Shown here in pieces: positions 1-6,811 of a stretch of 19,418 bases of DNA. The notes beneath the pieces were generated by a model. That model searched no databases. It was not told the origin of the DNA and saw only the letters and a list, made by a program, of their open reading frames with translations. The position numbers and the translations under genes were made by a program. How positions within the stretch are numbered: the first letter of the stretch is position 1; each line of letters begins with the position of its first letter. Source of the stretch: CAZSWR01 sp964610885 (GTDB taxonomy: Bacteria > Bacteroidota > Ignavibacteria > Kapaibacteriales > UBA2268); the NCBI GenBank assembly GCA_964610885.1, contig CAZSWR010000072.1:1-19418 (forward strand), given 5' to 3'.

Positions 1-44
1 AATATTGTGTTTGAAATTGAAATATAAAGTAATATTATCTTTTA

Positions 45-1394
45 TCACCTCACCAGCACAGCTTTTGCGCGGTAGGTCTTGCCGCTCGCAGTGATGTCGC
101 AGAAATAGATGCCGGCGGGGAGGTTTGCGCCCGAAAGGGAGAATGTTTGCTCGCCCGATTGGGAGAAATATTCGCGAGTGGCCACTTGTTCGCCCATGGA
201 ATTTCGGACAACGATCGAGACACGGCCCGCCTGCTCCACCAGGAAATTCACTCGCGCAACGTCCGTGAACGGGTTCGGGGAGGCGAGGACGGATGTGGGG
301 GCGGGGTCGGTGGCGGAGACTGGTATTTCCAAGTACTGCCACTGAGAGTTTACTCCATCAGTAATAATCATATTCGTGGGCGAAAAATAATACAAATATG
401 TTGGGGATATGGATCCCTGCATATTGTATATAGAATCTTTTATCCAGTGATGGCCGCCGTCAGTTGTCCTGTAGAAGTAATCAGTTCCGGCGATATAGCC
501 GTCCATTGTATTTGCGAAATAAATAACCCTAAGCTTGCATTGGTCAGCGCGATTGTCCCAGAGTTTATCGAAAGTCTTTCCGCCATTTGTCGTTTTGTAT
601 AATTCTCCATAGAAACATTCAGCTGAATGATCGTAACTATCCTTAATAAGGAATCCAACATTTTGATCTATAAAAGAATAATCTTGGGTTGAATCGTCAA
701 GTGTATAGAATTCCCATGTTTTCCCATAATCAATAGTTCGAAATAGCTTAAATTTGTTATACCAGGATGTATGCGAAAAATTGACAGTAAGCGAAAAGAA
801 ACAACTATCTCCAATTCTTATCGAGTTATTTGGTTGCCCACAAGAATCATTGAAATTGTGAATACTAACTAAGGTTTTCCCGGAATCTTCGATAGCACAA
901 ACTAAAAGGCCTTTACTCCAATATCCTTTTTCCTTGTTTATCATACCAAAATCATAGCAAGAGAATGCTGTGCTGTCATAGTCAAAGATACTCCAACTTT
1001 TCCCTCCATCTTGAGTTTTGTACAGTTTGCATTCTCGAGTTCTATAATTCTGCGCAACGACAAAGAAATCAGAGGTATCAATCATGGCGCATCTGAGGTA
1101 TTCGTAGTATTTTTTATCAGGATCGTCGGACGTGGTATCAGTAAGAATATCCTTCCATGTCTTTCCTTTGTCAGTTGATAGTTTTACAAATGAATAAGAT
1201 GTAAAATCCTTATGATTTCCATTATCCCAAACGTCTTGATGCATTCCAACAGCAAGAATTTGGTTGTCATTAACGCCAGAAAAATCATATATAAACTCTG
1301 AACGTCCGGCAGTAGTATCCATCTTTTTCCAATAGCCCTCGGCTTGGGCGCAGGCAAATGCCGCAAAGAATAAAATGATGATAAGATGTTTCAT
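45..1394 (-). CDS. Secreted YCF48/BNR-repeat protein with T9SS C-terminal sorting domain
   Basis: Predicted exported protein of 449 aa. Residues 1-19 form a signal peptide (MKHLIIILFFAAFACAQAEG) with likely cleavage near A-Q-A. The body repeats a short motif of the kind seen in YCF48-like and sialidase/BNR beta-propellers: STDKGKTW (73-80), KTQDGGKSW (126-134), EDSGKT (169-174), RTIDYGKTW (219-227), KTTNGGKTF (267-275) and RTTDGGHHW (309-317). From about residue 366 there is a Por-type sorting domain: SPNPF near 372, then an LPAGIYFCDI segment and a final basic strand. Such domains direct cargo through the type IX system to the cell surface. AGGAG lies 5 bp before the ATG. The start is only 16 bp from a hairpin element (1411-1558), so its promoter is inside that element or further upstream. 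The precise role is unknown; the fold assignment is from motifs. Confidence 0.9.
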   Translation of the reverse strand: MKHLIIILFFAAFACAQAEGYWKKMDTTAGRSEFIYDFSGVNDNQILAVGMHQDVWDNGNHKDFTSYSFVKLSTDKGKTWKDILTDTTSDDPDKKYYEYLRCAMIDTSDFFVVAQNYRTRECKLYKTQDGGKSWSIFDYDSTAFSCYDFGMINKEKGYWSKGLLVCAIEDSGKTLVSIHNFNDSCGQPNNSIRIGDSCFFSLTVNFSHTSWYNKFKLFRTIDYGKTWEFYTLDDSTQDYSFIDQNVGFLIKDSYDHSAECFYGELYKTTNGGKTFDKLWDNRADQCKLRVIYFANTMDGYIAGTDYFYRTTDGGHHWIKDSIYNMQGSISPTYLYYFSPTNMIITDGVNSQWQYLEIPVSATDPAPTSVLASPNPFTDVARVNFLVEQAGRVSIVVRNSMGEQVATREYFSQSGEQTFSLSGANLPAGIYFCDITASGKTYRAKAVLVR

Positions 1395-1410
1395 GTTTGC
1401 TCCTAATCTA

Positions 1411-1558
1411 TCAGACAGGGGGCTGTCTCAAAAGTCCAAAAAACTGTTTATTGGTCATGTTGAACGAAGTGAAACATCCATATTCAGCAATGACTTATGA
1501 ATGGCATGGATTCTTCACTACGTTCAGAATGACACTTTTGAGACAGCTCCCCATCTGA
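1411..1558. repeat. MITE-like nested inverted repeat (148 bp)
   Basis: The outer arms 1411-1436 and 1533-1558 are inverted copies matching at 22 of 26 positions, around GGGGCTGTCTCAAAAGT-type ends that resemble insertion-sequence termini. Inside them, a second inverted pair (about 1453-1482 and 1503-1532) carries TTGAACGAAGTGAAACATCC on one arm and the complement of CTGAACGTAGTGAAGAATCC on the other. The whole element can fold as one long hairpin. It has no coding capacity. I see no clear target-site duplication. It fills almost all of the space between two co-directional genes and may separate or attenuate their transcripts. Confidence 0.7.
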
Positions 1559-1566
1559 AAATATTA

Positions 1567-2579
1567 TTATTTGATGATAGTTATTTTTCCTTGAATCTCA
1601 GATTTACTTGTCGATATCAATCTGTATTGGTATATTCCCGATGGCAGATCAGTTACGATTATGTCGTATTCTGAAATGTCTTGACTAAGATTCATTGAAT
1701 GAACCAGATTCCCGAGATTGTCGAAGATTTCTAATTTCGTATAGTCGTCTCGTTGATCTACAATCAATTTAAAAATGCCATTGTTAGGATTCGGGTACAA
1801 AGCCTCGTCGGTATGGCCTTCAGTATTATTGTTTATACGCTTTGAGCTTGCATCAAATATTAGTGCATTGCACATCGACGAGCAGGCTCCTTCCGGATAA
1901 TACAAGTTAGATTTGCATTCAGGAGTGTATGTGGGTGGTTTAATCGTATGAAGCGAAGCTGTTATTGTCTCATCTTGATTCAGATGATAATCAACCTTTT
2001 GAATTGCATAACAGCATACCTCTTGGTTGTCGCATGGGCTATGATAATCCAACACAATTTCAACTTCATCATTGCTCAGAATTGTTTCATTCTGTTTCGC
2101 ACTACCACCATCAGGCTGTCCTAAGTATTTTTGTGCATTCTTCACGTCTTCCTGGCTCAAACCAATTGTCCCTTTTTTTACCTTAAGTACTTTGTAGTCA
2201 ACATGCCAACAGGGCTGTAGATAGGTTGTTGCAATCTCGCCATATACCTTCCTACCGTGTTTTTCAGCTTCCCAAGCAAAGAAGTGTTCGAAGCATAATT
2301 GCACCATTTGTTCTTTTGTCAAGCAAGTACATGGTTTGTTGGTGCTAAAATCAACAGAGTAAAAGTCAGTTAGTTCGACAGATGTTAATTGTCCGTATTG
2401 GTTGTAATTCATGCAGTACCCGATCTCGCAAGAGGGGCATTCTTTCGGATATACATGGTTGCATATCGTAAGCATTTTCTTTGTTTGGTCGCATGGTGTT
2501 TTTGGGGTTGCGTCTTGTCCCAAGCAATTTGAAACGCGCCTGCCACGATGAGCAGAAATAGAACGATTGATTTTTTCAT
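1567..2579 (-). CDS. Cys-rich secreted protein with T9SS sorting domain, apparent frameshift in signal peptide
   Basis: The main frame encodes a Cys-rich protein ending in a Por/T9SS sorting domain: YPNPNNGIFKL, then DNLGNLV, then LPSGIYQYRL and a final KITIIK. The open frame can be extended to 2607 but that N-terminus has no export signal. In the neighbouring frame an ATG at 2579 begins MKKSIVLFLLIVAGAF, a textbook signal peptide. Adding one G to the GGG run at 2519-2521 (CCC on the plus strand) joins the frames and gives ...QIAWGQDATPKTPC, a natural cleavage region. The corrected protein would be 337 aa. Either this is an assembly or sequencing error in a homopolymer or the gene is phase-variable or broken. 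Many Cys residues (for example CPSCEIGYC) suggest disulfides. The function of the body is not recognised. The hairpin 1411-1558 follows its stop by 8 bp. Confidence 0.8.
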
Positions 2580-2618
2580 TTTGAATAATCTCTAATGTGT
2601 TTAACAAAAATAATTAAA

Positions 2619-2649
2619 TTGTTTCTAACACATCGGCATCGTATATTTG
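2619..2649 (+). promoter_or_regulatory. Bacteroidota-type promoter (TTG-N20-TATATTTG)
   Basis: TTG at 2619-2621 and TATATTTG at 2642-2649 fit the -33/-7 promoter consensus of Bacteroidota (TTTG or TTG, about 19-21 bp, TAnnTTTG). Transcription would start near 2655 and run away from the minus-strand secreted-protein gene, into a region with no annotated gene. Confidence 0.45.
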
Positions 2650-2655
2650 CGATGT

Positions 2656-2741
2656 CGAAACGATTGCGTGGCGCTCTTCGCGCCGCGAGCGACGTGGGAT
2701 CCGATATGAAAGCTTCGAAACTCTTCGGATCCTATTTTTTT
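2656..2741 (+). ncRNA. Candidate small RNA with two hairpins and T-run end
   Basis: Downstream of the TATATTTG promoter there are two stems: GGCGC-TCTTC-GCGCC (2670-2684) and GGATCCGA (2697-2704) pairing with TCGGATCC (2725-2732). The second is followed by TATTTTTTTA, which looks like an intrinsic terminator. The result would be a transcript of about 85 nt. An alternative reading is a 45-codon open frame from the ATG at 2652 (MSKRLRGALRAASDVG...), which would have almost no leader and runs past the T-run. I recognise neither an RNA family nor a protein family. Confidence 0.3.
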
Positions 2742-3146
2742 ATCCTGACTGCGGCCCGTCCCCTTGTGGTATTAATAATGATTTATTAAGCTGTGCCATG
2801 GCTTGTTGTGTATGCTGAATAAAACTTCTTGCTTTGGTTTCGCTTTGTGAGCGTTATTGTTTGAATTCAAATTACAAAACGAATATTAAATATGCAAGAA
2901 ATAATTTTAAATATTTTCAATTATGTATTGAATTTTCAATTATTGTTTTGCAAAGCCTTTTCTGCACAGAAAATACACGACACCAGTTTTGGGTTTGGAA
3001 ATTAATGCTTCTATTTCGTTTTTTGTGGGGTAGATTCCAACATTCCATTATAAATATGCCAGAATTAATCGGAATAGTAAATATCACGCGAGCGGAAAAA
3101 TTATCAGTTGTTTTGATGTAAATAGGTAGAGGTAGAAAATAGAGGG

Positions 3147-3181
3147 GATTCCCGCCTTCGCGAGAATGACACAAATACCCG
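3147..3181. repeat. Dispersed repeat, CCCGCCTTCGCGAG type, copy 1
   Basis: The segment carries CCCGCCTTCGCGAG, then AATGACA and ACCCG. A second copy with the same order of blocks lies at 6698-6734. The core is partly palindromic (CGCCTTCGCG), as in many intergenic dispersed repeats. Confidence 0.6.
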
Positions 3182-3275
3182 AGTCGCACGCTTGTTAGTC
3201 AGGAAATACTTCTCCCGAATAAGTGAGTATTCAATAACCCACACAAAATAGAGATGAACCAAATATTCTAATCCT

Positions 3276-3310
3276 TTCATACTACAACTCAAAAAAGTTC
3301 GTAGTATGAA
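3276..3310. repeat. Perfect inverted repeat (hairpin)
   Basis: TTCATACTAC (3276-3285) is the exact complement of GTAGTATGAA (3301-3310). Inside, AACT and AGTT extend the stem with one bulged C, leaving a CAAAAA loop. It is not followed by a T-run on either strand, so it is not a canonical terminator. It may be an RNA stem or the end of a small element. Confidence 0.55.
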
Positions 3311-3384
3311 GCGCGATTATTACAGTTTGGGCGCAGGAAAAGCGCAAAGGGCACTGCCCCTACATCAAATACATTCTTATGGGT

Positions 3385-5079
3385 TTAAACTTTATTTCTT
3401 TTCAAGACAATCAGCGTCAGGTCATCGAATTGGTTCATTTCCTCGGAATGCTTCTCGACGGCTTTCAGTATGTGAGTTTTTAAATCCAAAGCCGTGAGGT
3501 CCAGATTGTCCAGAATCTCTGACTTCAGCCTGTCCTCGCCAAATTCTTTATTCTGCACGTTAATTGATTCTGTAATGCCGTCCGTGTAGAAAACAATTGT
3601 GTCGCCGGGCTGGACTGTCGTCCGGCCCATCGAATAGGGGAACTTAGCGTCGGCAATTCCCAGGATTATTCCGCCTTCGGTAAGTTGGCAGACGTCCATA
3701 CGGGACGTAATGTGCAGCGGTGGGTTGTGCCCTGCGTTCACGTAGCAGTACTCGCCGGATTCGGCGTCCAGCACGCCACAGAAGAAGGTAACAAATTTGT
3801 CGGCCGATGTGTTTTGGTAAACGATGCTATTGATTTTCTCGACGAATTCCGTCAAGGTAATGTCCAGCGGTGCAAGCACTCGCAATGCGGCCTGTACGTT
3901 CGCCATGAGCAACGCCGCGGGCATTCCCTTGCCCGAAACGTCGGCAATCGCTACGAGCAGCCGATTCCCGGGGAGGGGGACAAAGTCGAAGTAGTCTCCG
4001 CCGACGAGCAACGAAGGTATGCTGATGCCCGAAATGTCGTATCCGTCCACTTTCGGGGTCGATTTCGGAAGCAAGTTTTTCTGAATTTCCAAAGCCAATT
4101 CCAATTCGCGTTCCAAGCGTTTTTTCTCGAGTTCCTCTTGGAACAGCCGTTCGTTCTCGAGGGCGGAAATGGCAGTGGAACTGAGCGCATCGATAAACAG
4201 AAGATTCTCGTCGGTGAAGTCGTCGGTGCCCATTTTCCTGCCCACCAAGAGCAAACCCTTGGCCGCGCCCTGGACAATCATCGGCGAAACCACACGCACA
4301 CCGATTGTTTCTAACGCTTGGGCGGAGTCCGGTTGCAGTTCGCAATTCTCCACGAACGATACCTTCTTGGCCGACCAAAGCTCTTTCATGATTCGCTCGC
4401 TGGGGACGTCGTTGAACCGATTCATAATCGGAAGGAAGCCGCCATCGCCGCTGAGCAAAAAGACTGCAAACCGGCTGACCATCAGTTGGCCCATAAGCCT
4501 GTAGGAGAGAGTTCGGAGGATTTGATTCCGCGACAGGAGGGAGGAGAAATCGCTGGACATCTCGAACATCGAACTGAGTAATTGGTTGCGCGTCTCCACG
4601 CCAAGTTTTGCCGTGATTAGCGATTGTTGGTTGCGGACATTCTGCAAAGCGTTTGCCGAGAAGGTCGAAACGATTTGCAAATAGCTAAGCGCCTCGACCG
4701 AAAGCTCGGAGAACTCCAATGGCTTGCCCAGCAGTATCAAAGCGAGCAATTCGCCGTTGTATATCATCGGCACCACGTAGCGGAAACCTTGGTCGAAAAG
4801 AGTTTTCTCGATTGGAATCGTGGCCGAGAGTTCGCGCGGTTTGTACGCGAGGAAAAACGGGACTGACTTCAGGTTGTGTTTGCCCTTGGTGTGCGAAACC
4901 GAGAACGAAGTATGCTCGCGGTTAGGAATCAGCGCGCAGGCCCGCAGGATGGTAAGTTTCCCCATCATGCTGAGTATTGCTGTGTTCAGAATAAAAGATT
5001 CATCGGTTGCGTCGTTCAGCTTCACGCTAAGGTCGAGCACGGATTCAATATTAATCGGTAATTGCCTTTTTGATGCCAT
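3385..5079 (-). CDS. GAF-domain SpoIIE-family serine phosphatase (RsbU-like)
   Basis: 564-aa cytoplasmic regulator. Residues about 12-150 and 165-312 are two GAF-like sensor domains; 312-336 is a charged helical linker ending in the EIQKNLLP signature that precedes SpoIIE/PP2C domains. The phosphatase domain (about 337-562) retains the metal-binding acids: GGDYFDF (D362), ADVSGKG (D380), FYTDGITE (D500) and FDDLTL (D552/D553). Such enzymes dephosphorylate anti-anti-sigma proteins in partner-switching cascades. No anti-sigma or STAS partner gene lies nearby, so the target is unknown. The start follows the ~85-bp dispersed element at 5101-5184 by 21 bp, which probably contains its promoter. A weak stem, AGGGGCAGTGCCCTT on the minus strand near 3347-3361, could act as terminator. 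Length and motifs are complete. Confidence 0.93.
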   Translation of the reverse strand: MASKRQLPINIESVLDLSVKLNDATDESFILNTAILSMMGKLTILRACALIPNREHTSFSVSHTKGKHNLKSVPFFLAYKPRELSATIPIEKTLFDQGFRYVVPMIYNGELLALILLGKPLEFSELSVEALSYLQIVSTFSANALQNVRNQQSLITAKLGVETRNQLLSSMFEMSSDFSSLLSRNQILRTLSYRLMGQLMVSRFAVFLLSGDGGFLPIMNRFNDVPSERIMKELWSAKKVSFVENCELQPDSAQALETIGVRVVSPMIVQGAAKGLLLVGRKMGTDDFTDENLLFIDALSSTAISALENERLFQEELEKKRLERELELALEIQKNLLPKSTPKVDGYDISGISIPSLLVGGDYFDFVPLPGNRLLVAIADVSGKGMPAALLMANVQAALRVLAPLDITLTEFVEKINSIVYQNTSADKFVTFFCGVLDAESGEYCYVNAGHNPPLHITSRMDVCQLTEGGIILGIADAKFPYSMGRTTVQPGDTIVFYTDGITESINVQNKEFGEDRLKSEILDNLDLTALDLKTHILKAVEKHSEEMNQFDDLTLIVLKRNKV

Positions 5080-5100
5080 GGCTTTGATGTATTATTTCAA

Positions 5101-5184
5101 ATATGATATTAGGAAAAATTAAACTCTTTCATCATTCCTTTCGTAGTTTCGCTGCCCTCGGAAAATAAAGTGGCAGTCGCCACT
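5101..5184 (-). repeat. ~85-bp dispersed hairpin/promoter-like element, copy C
   Basis: Read on the minus strand it begins AGTGGCGACTGCCACTTTA (hairpin GTGGC-GACT-GCCAC at 5170-5183, then T-rich), continues through GAGGGCAGCG and ACGAAAGGAATGATGAAAG, and ends TTTTTCCTAATATCATATTTG. The same order of blocks occurs at 9106-9193 and 14508-14593. It points toward the phosphatase gene starting at 5079. The terminal CATATTTG matches TAnnTTTG at 7 of 8 positions. Confidence 0.75.
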
Positions 5185-5272
5185 ACAAACATAAATATTT
5201 TTACGGAAAATGAGTCAAAAAGTTTGGAGTTCTTGCGAAAAGTATTAATTTGCTTTGAGTACTTTATTACTA

Positions 5273-5689
5273 ATGCAAAAGCTAACGATGAACGGTTTTA
5301 TAGAAAAAGTATCCGATATTTTGATGTTCCGCTCCGGCCTGGAGGAATCTCCAGATGGCGATTTCGTGCCGACGCACACCGCCGGATCGATCGTTTTGGG
5401 AATGATACTCCGATCGACTTTGATTGTTATAATAAGCTTCACTTTCTTAGAGTTTGTCCAGCTGCGAGAGCACATCTGGATAGGTTTGTTCCTGTTATGG
5501 TTTGGGGCCTTGTATCCCGGTTGGAAACAGTTCCAAGTGCTTAACAAACGAACGAAAGAGCTGCTCGAAGAGACGCTTTGCGGTTCGTGCCGTAATTACG
5601 AACCCGACAGCCAATTATGCAGGATAATGGATGAGCACATAACCAAGAATTATATCCCTTGCGAGGGGTTGAATTGGGAGCCGAAGTAG
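5273..5689 (+). CDS. Small membrane protein with Cys-containing C-terminal tail
   Basis: About 138 aa from the ATG at 5273; the ATG at 5288 is equally plausible, and a TTG at 5255 is less likely. The N-terminal ~40 residues are soluble. Two adjacent hydrophobic helices follow (GSIVLGMILRSTLIVIISF and HIWIGLFLLWFGALYP), then a basic stretch and a tail with CGSCRNYEP, a further Cys (SQLCRIM) and IPCEGLNW. The four Cys could bind a metal or form disulfides, depending on topology. Upstream, TTTG at 5223 and TTAATTTG at 5245-5252 resemble a promoter, which argues against the TTG start. It diverges from the phosphatase gene and converges on the nuclease-like gene (27 bp between stops). The family is not recognised. 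Confidence 0.75.
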   Translation: MQKLTMNGFIEKVSDILMFRSGLEESPDGDFVPTHTAGSIVLGMILRSTLIVIISFTFLEFVQLREHIWIGLFLLWFGALYPGWKQFQVLNKRTKELLEETLCGSCRNYEPDSQLCRIMDEHITKNYIPCEGLNWEPK

Positions 5690-5716
5690 AGTGGATTTCA
5701 GGGGCGCAGAGACGCC

Positions 5717-6373
5717 TCACCAGCCCTTAGGTTTGAAGTCTTTTTGGTTCAATATTGTTCCGTTGCCTGTGGCTTTAATCACGATTAGACCCATCTTTTC
5801 GGCGTATTGCCTGACGTTGTTTTCTGCCTTGAGGAATGCAACTGCACCGAAGACAGTTTTGCTACCGAAAGTGCGGAAAACCTCTTTAAACCTTCCTAAT
5901 TTCTCGAGGAAGTAGTTTATATCATCGATTTTTAGCGTTGTTTTCACTTCCACCACAATTGATTCGGTTGTGTCGTCGGCAATAATATCAAATTCCATTA
6001 ACTTGTTCTCATCGGTTGCGTTTTGGAATGTCTGAGTTACAGCAAAGCCAAAACCACGCAACAAAGCCAAGAGCCTTCCCTCGACGAGCGACTCGACAAG
6101 TTTGCCCCACTGGCCTGTGAAAAGCGTTTCCAACTCGCGGTGCCGTTTGTTGGCTTGTTTCTCCATTCGGGCAATCTCGGCACGTAGTTCTTTGAGCTGT
6201 TTGTCGGATTCCATAGTCATCTCTTTGAATTTTCTATCGGAATCCATAGTCATCTCTTTGAATTTCTTGTCGGAATCCATGGTCATCTCTTGGAATTTCT
6301 TATCAGATTCCTTGAACAAAGCCCACACATGCTCGAAACTCAGTTTTTCTTGGTTTTGTCTGGCTGCCGGCAT
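5717..6373 (-). CDS. Coiled-coil protein with PD-(D/E)XK nuclease-like domain (DUF3782-like)
   Basis: 218 aa. Residues 23-66 are four tandem 11-residue units (SDKKFQEMTMD and variants, the last degenerate), predicted to form a charged helix or coiled coil that continues to about 85. The C-terminal domain (90-210) has the layout of the PD-(D/E)XK superfamily: a helix with E94/E98, then MEFDIIADD (D129), then VVEVKTT (E142, K144). Related uncharacterised proteins are common in cyanobacteria and Bacteroidota genomes. The DUF name is from memory. The catalytic residues appear intact, but nuclease activity is inferred only. No methylase or restriction partner adjoins it, so it looks solitary. Confidence 0.82.
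   Translation of the reverse strand: MPAARQNQEKLSFEHVWALFKESDKKFQEMTMDSDKKFKEMTMDSDRKFKEMTMESDKQLKELRAEIARMEKQANKRHRELETLFTGQWGKLVESLVEGRLLALLRGFGFAVTQTFQNATDENKLMEFDIIADDTTESIVVEVKTTLKIDDINYFLEKLGRFKEVFRTFGSKTVFGAVAFLKAENNVRQYAEKMGLIVIKATGNGTILNQKDFKPKGW
6176..6307 (-). repeat. Four 33-bp in-frame tandem repeats
   Basis: Each 33-bp unit encodes 11 residues of the coiled coil of the nuclease-like protein. The first three units are nearly identical in DNA (for example TCCATAGTCATCTCTTTGAA on the plus strand); the fourth is diverged. Near-identity at DNA level suggests recent duplication and possible copy-number variation between strains. Confidence 0.85.
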
Positions 6374-6557
6374 TAAACTCTCCAGAAATATATATTTACA
6401 CCATTGCGAATATAATAATAAAATTATAATAATGGAAACGAATTGTAAGTGTGAAAGTTTTTACATATTTTGAAAAGAAACAAATCCATAGCCTATGGAT
6501 TGCTCGTCAATTCTTTTGCTTCAGGTCTTGAACCTTCCGAAGGTTGATGGCTCAGTT

Positions 6558-6601
6558 GTAGGGGTTCAAGATTTGCAGGGGTTCAAAATTTTGAACCCCT
6601 A
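6558..6601. repeat. Direct repeat plus perfect 24-bp palindrome
   Basis: AGGGGTTCAA occurs at 6560-6569 and again at 6577-6586. The second copy is the left half of a perfect 24-bp palindrome (6577-6600), whose right half is TTTTGAACCCCT. Either left copy can pair with the right half, so two alternative stems are possible. Confidence 0.7.
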
Positions 6602-6697
6602 CTGCCTTTGGTCCTATTGTGGAGTGGTTGGAGTGAAAGGTATCGTATATATTGTTTTTGTTGGGGGCTAACATTTAAATGAATGCTAAAAATAGGA

Positions 6698-6734
6698 GAT
6701 ACCCGCCTTCGCGAGGGAATGACAAAAACACCCG
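6698..6734. repeat. Dispersed repeat, CCCGCCTTCGCGAG type, copy 2
   Basis: Carries CCCGCCTTCGCGAG, then GGAATGACA and ACACCCG, in the same order as the copy at 3147-3181 with a 2-bp difference in spacing. Confidence 0.6.
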
Positions 6735-6753
6735 TATTCAAATAATAAATGAA

Positions 6754-6783
6754 ATAAAAAAGGGCACGAATCTCGGTGCCCTT
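6754..6783 (-). terminator. Intrinsic terminator of the OmpA-like gene
   Basis: On the minus strand AAGGGCAC (6783-6776) pairs with GTGCCCTT (6767-6760), separated by an 8-nt loop and followed by TTTTTTAT. It lies 28 bp after the stop codon. Confidence 0.85.
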
Positions 6784-6811
6784 AGTTTATTCATACATGC
6801 AAAATTCTCGT

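Larger units (their letters stand above)
2580..3384. other. Intergenic region without convincing protein gene
   Basis: About 800 bp, AT-rich in the middle (2800-3130). Open frames here have no recognisable family or good start context. It contains a plus-strand promoter-like sequence and candidate small RNA (2619-2741), a dispersed palindromic repeat (3147-3181), a perfect 10-bp inverted repeat (3276-3310), and a short GGGCACTGCCC palindrome at 3348-3358 (AGGGGCAGTGCCCTT on the minus strand) that might help end the phosphatase transcript. Nothing else is supported. Confidence 0.6.
6374..6811. other. Intergenic region rich in palindromes
   Basis: No supported gene. It contains the palindrome ATCCATAG-C-CTATGGAT (6484-6500), AACCTTCCGAAGGTT (6531-6545, repeated at 10686-10700), the 24-bp palindrome group at 6558-6601, a second copy of the CCCGCCTTCGCGAG repeat (6698-6734), and the terminator of the OmpA-like gene. 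Confidence 0.6.

Noticed and set aside
2834..3121. 95-codon plus-strand open frame in the intergenic region
   Set aside because: AT-rich, no ribosome site, no family resemblance and biased toward hydrophobic/Asn residues expected from non-coding AT-rich DNA.
3685..4314. 209-codon plus-strand open frame opposite the SpoIIE phosphatase
   Set aside because: It is a shadow of the phosphatase domain, whose catalytic residues are intact on the other strand.
5691..5716. GGGGCG-CAGAGA-CGCCTC stem between convergent genes as a terminator
   Set aside because: The stem is only about 4-5 bp and has no T-run on either strand.
6176..6307. Regular 33-bp repeats considered as a CRISPR array
   Set aside because: There are no spacers; the units are contiguous and in frame within a coding sequence.
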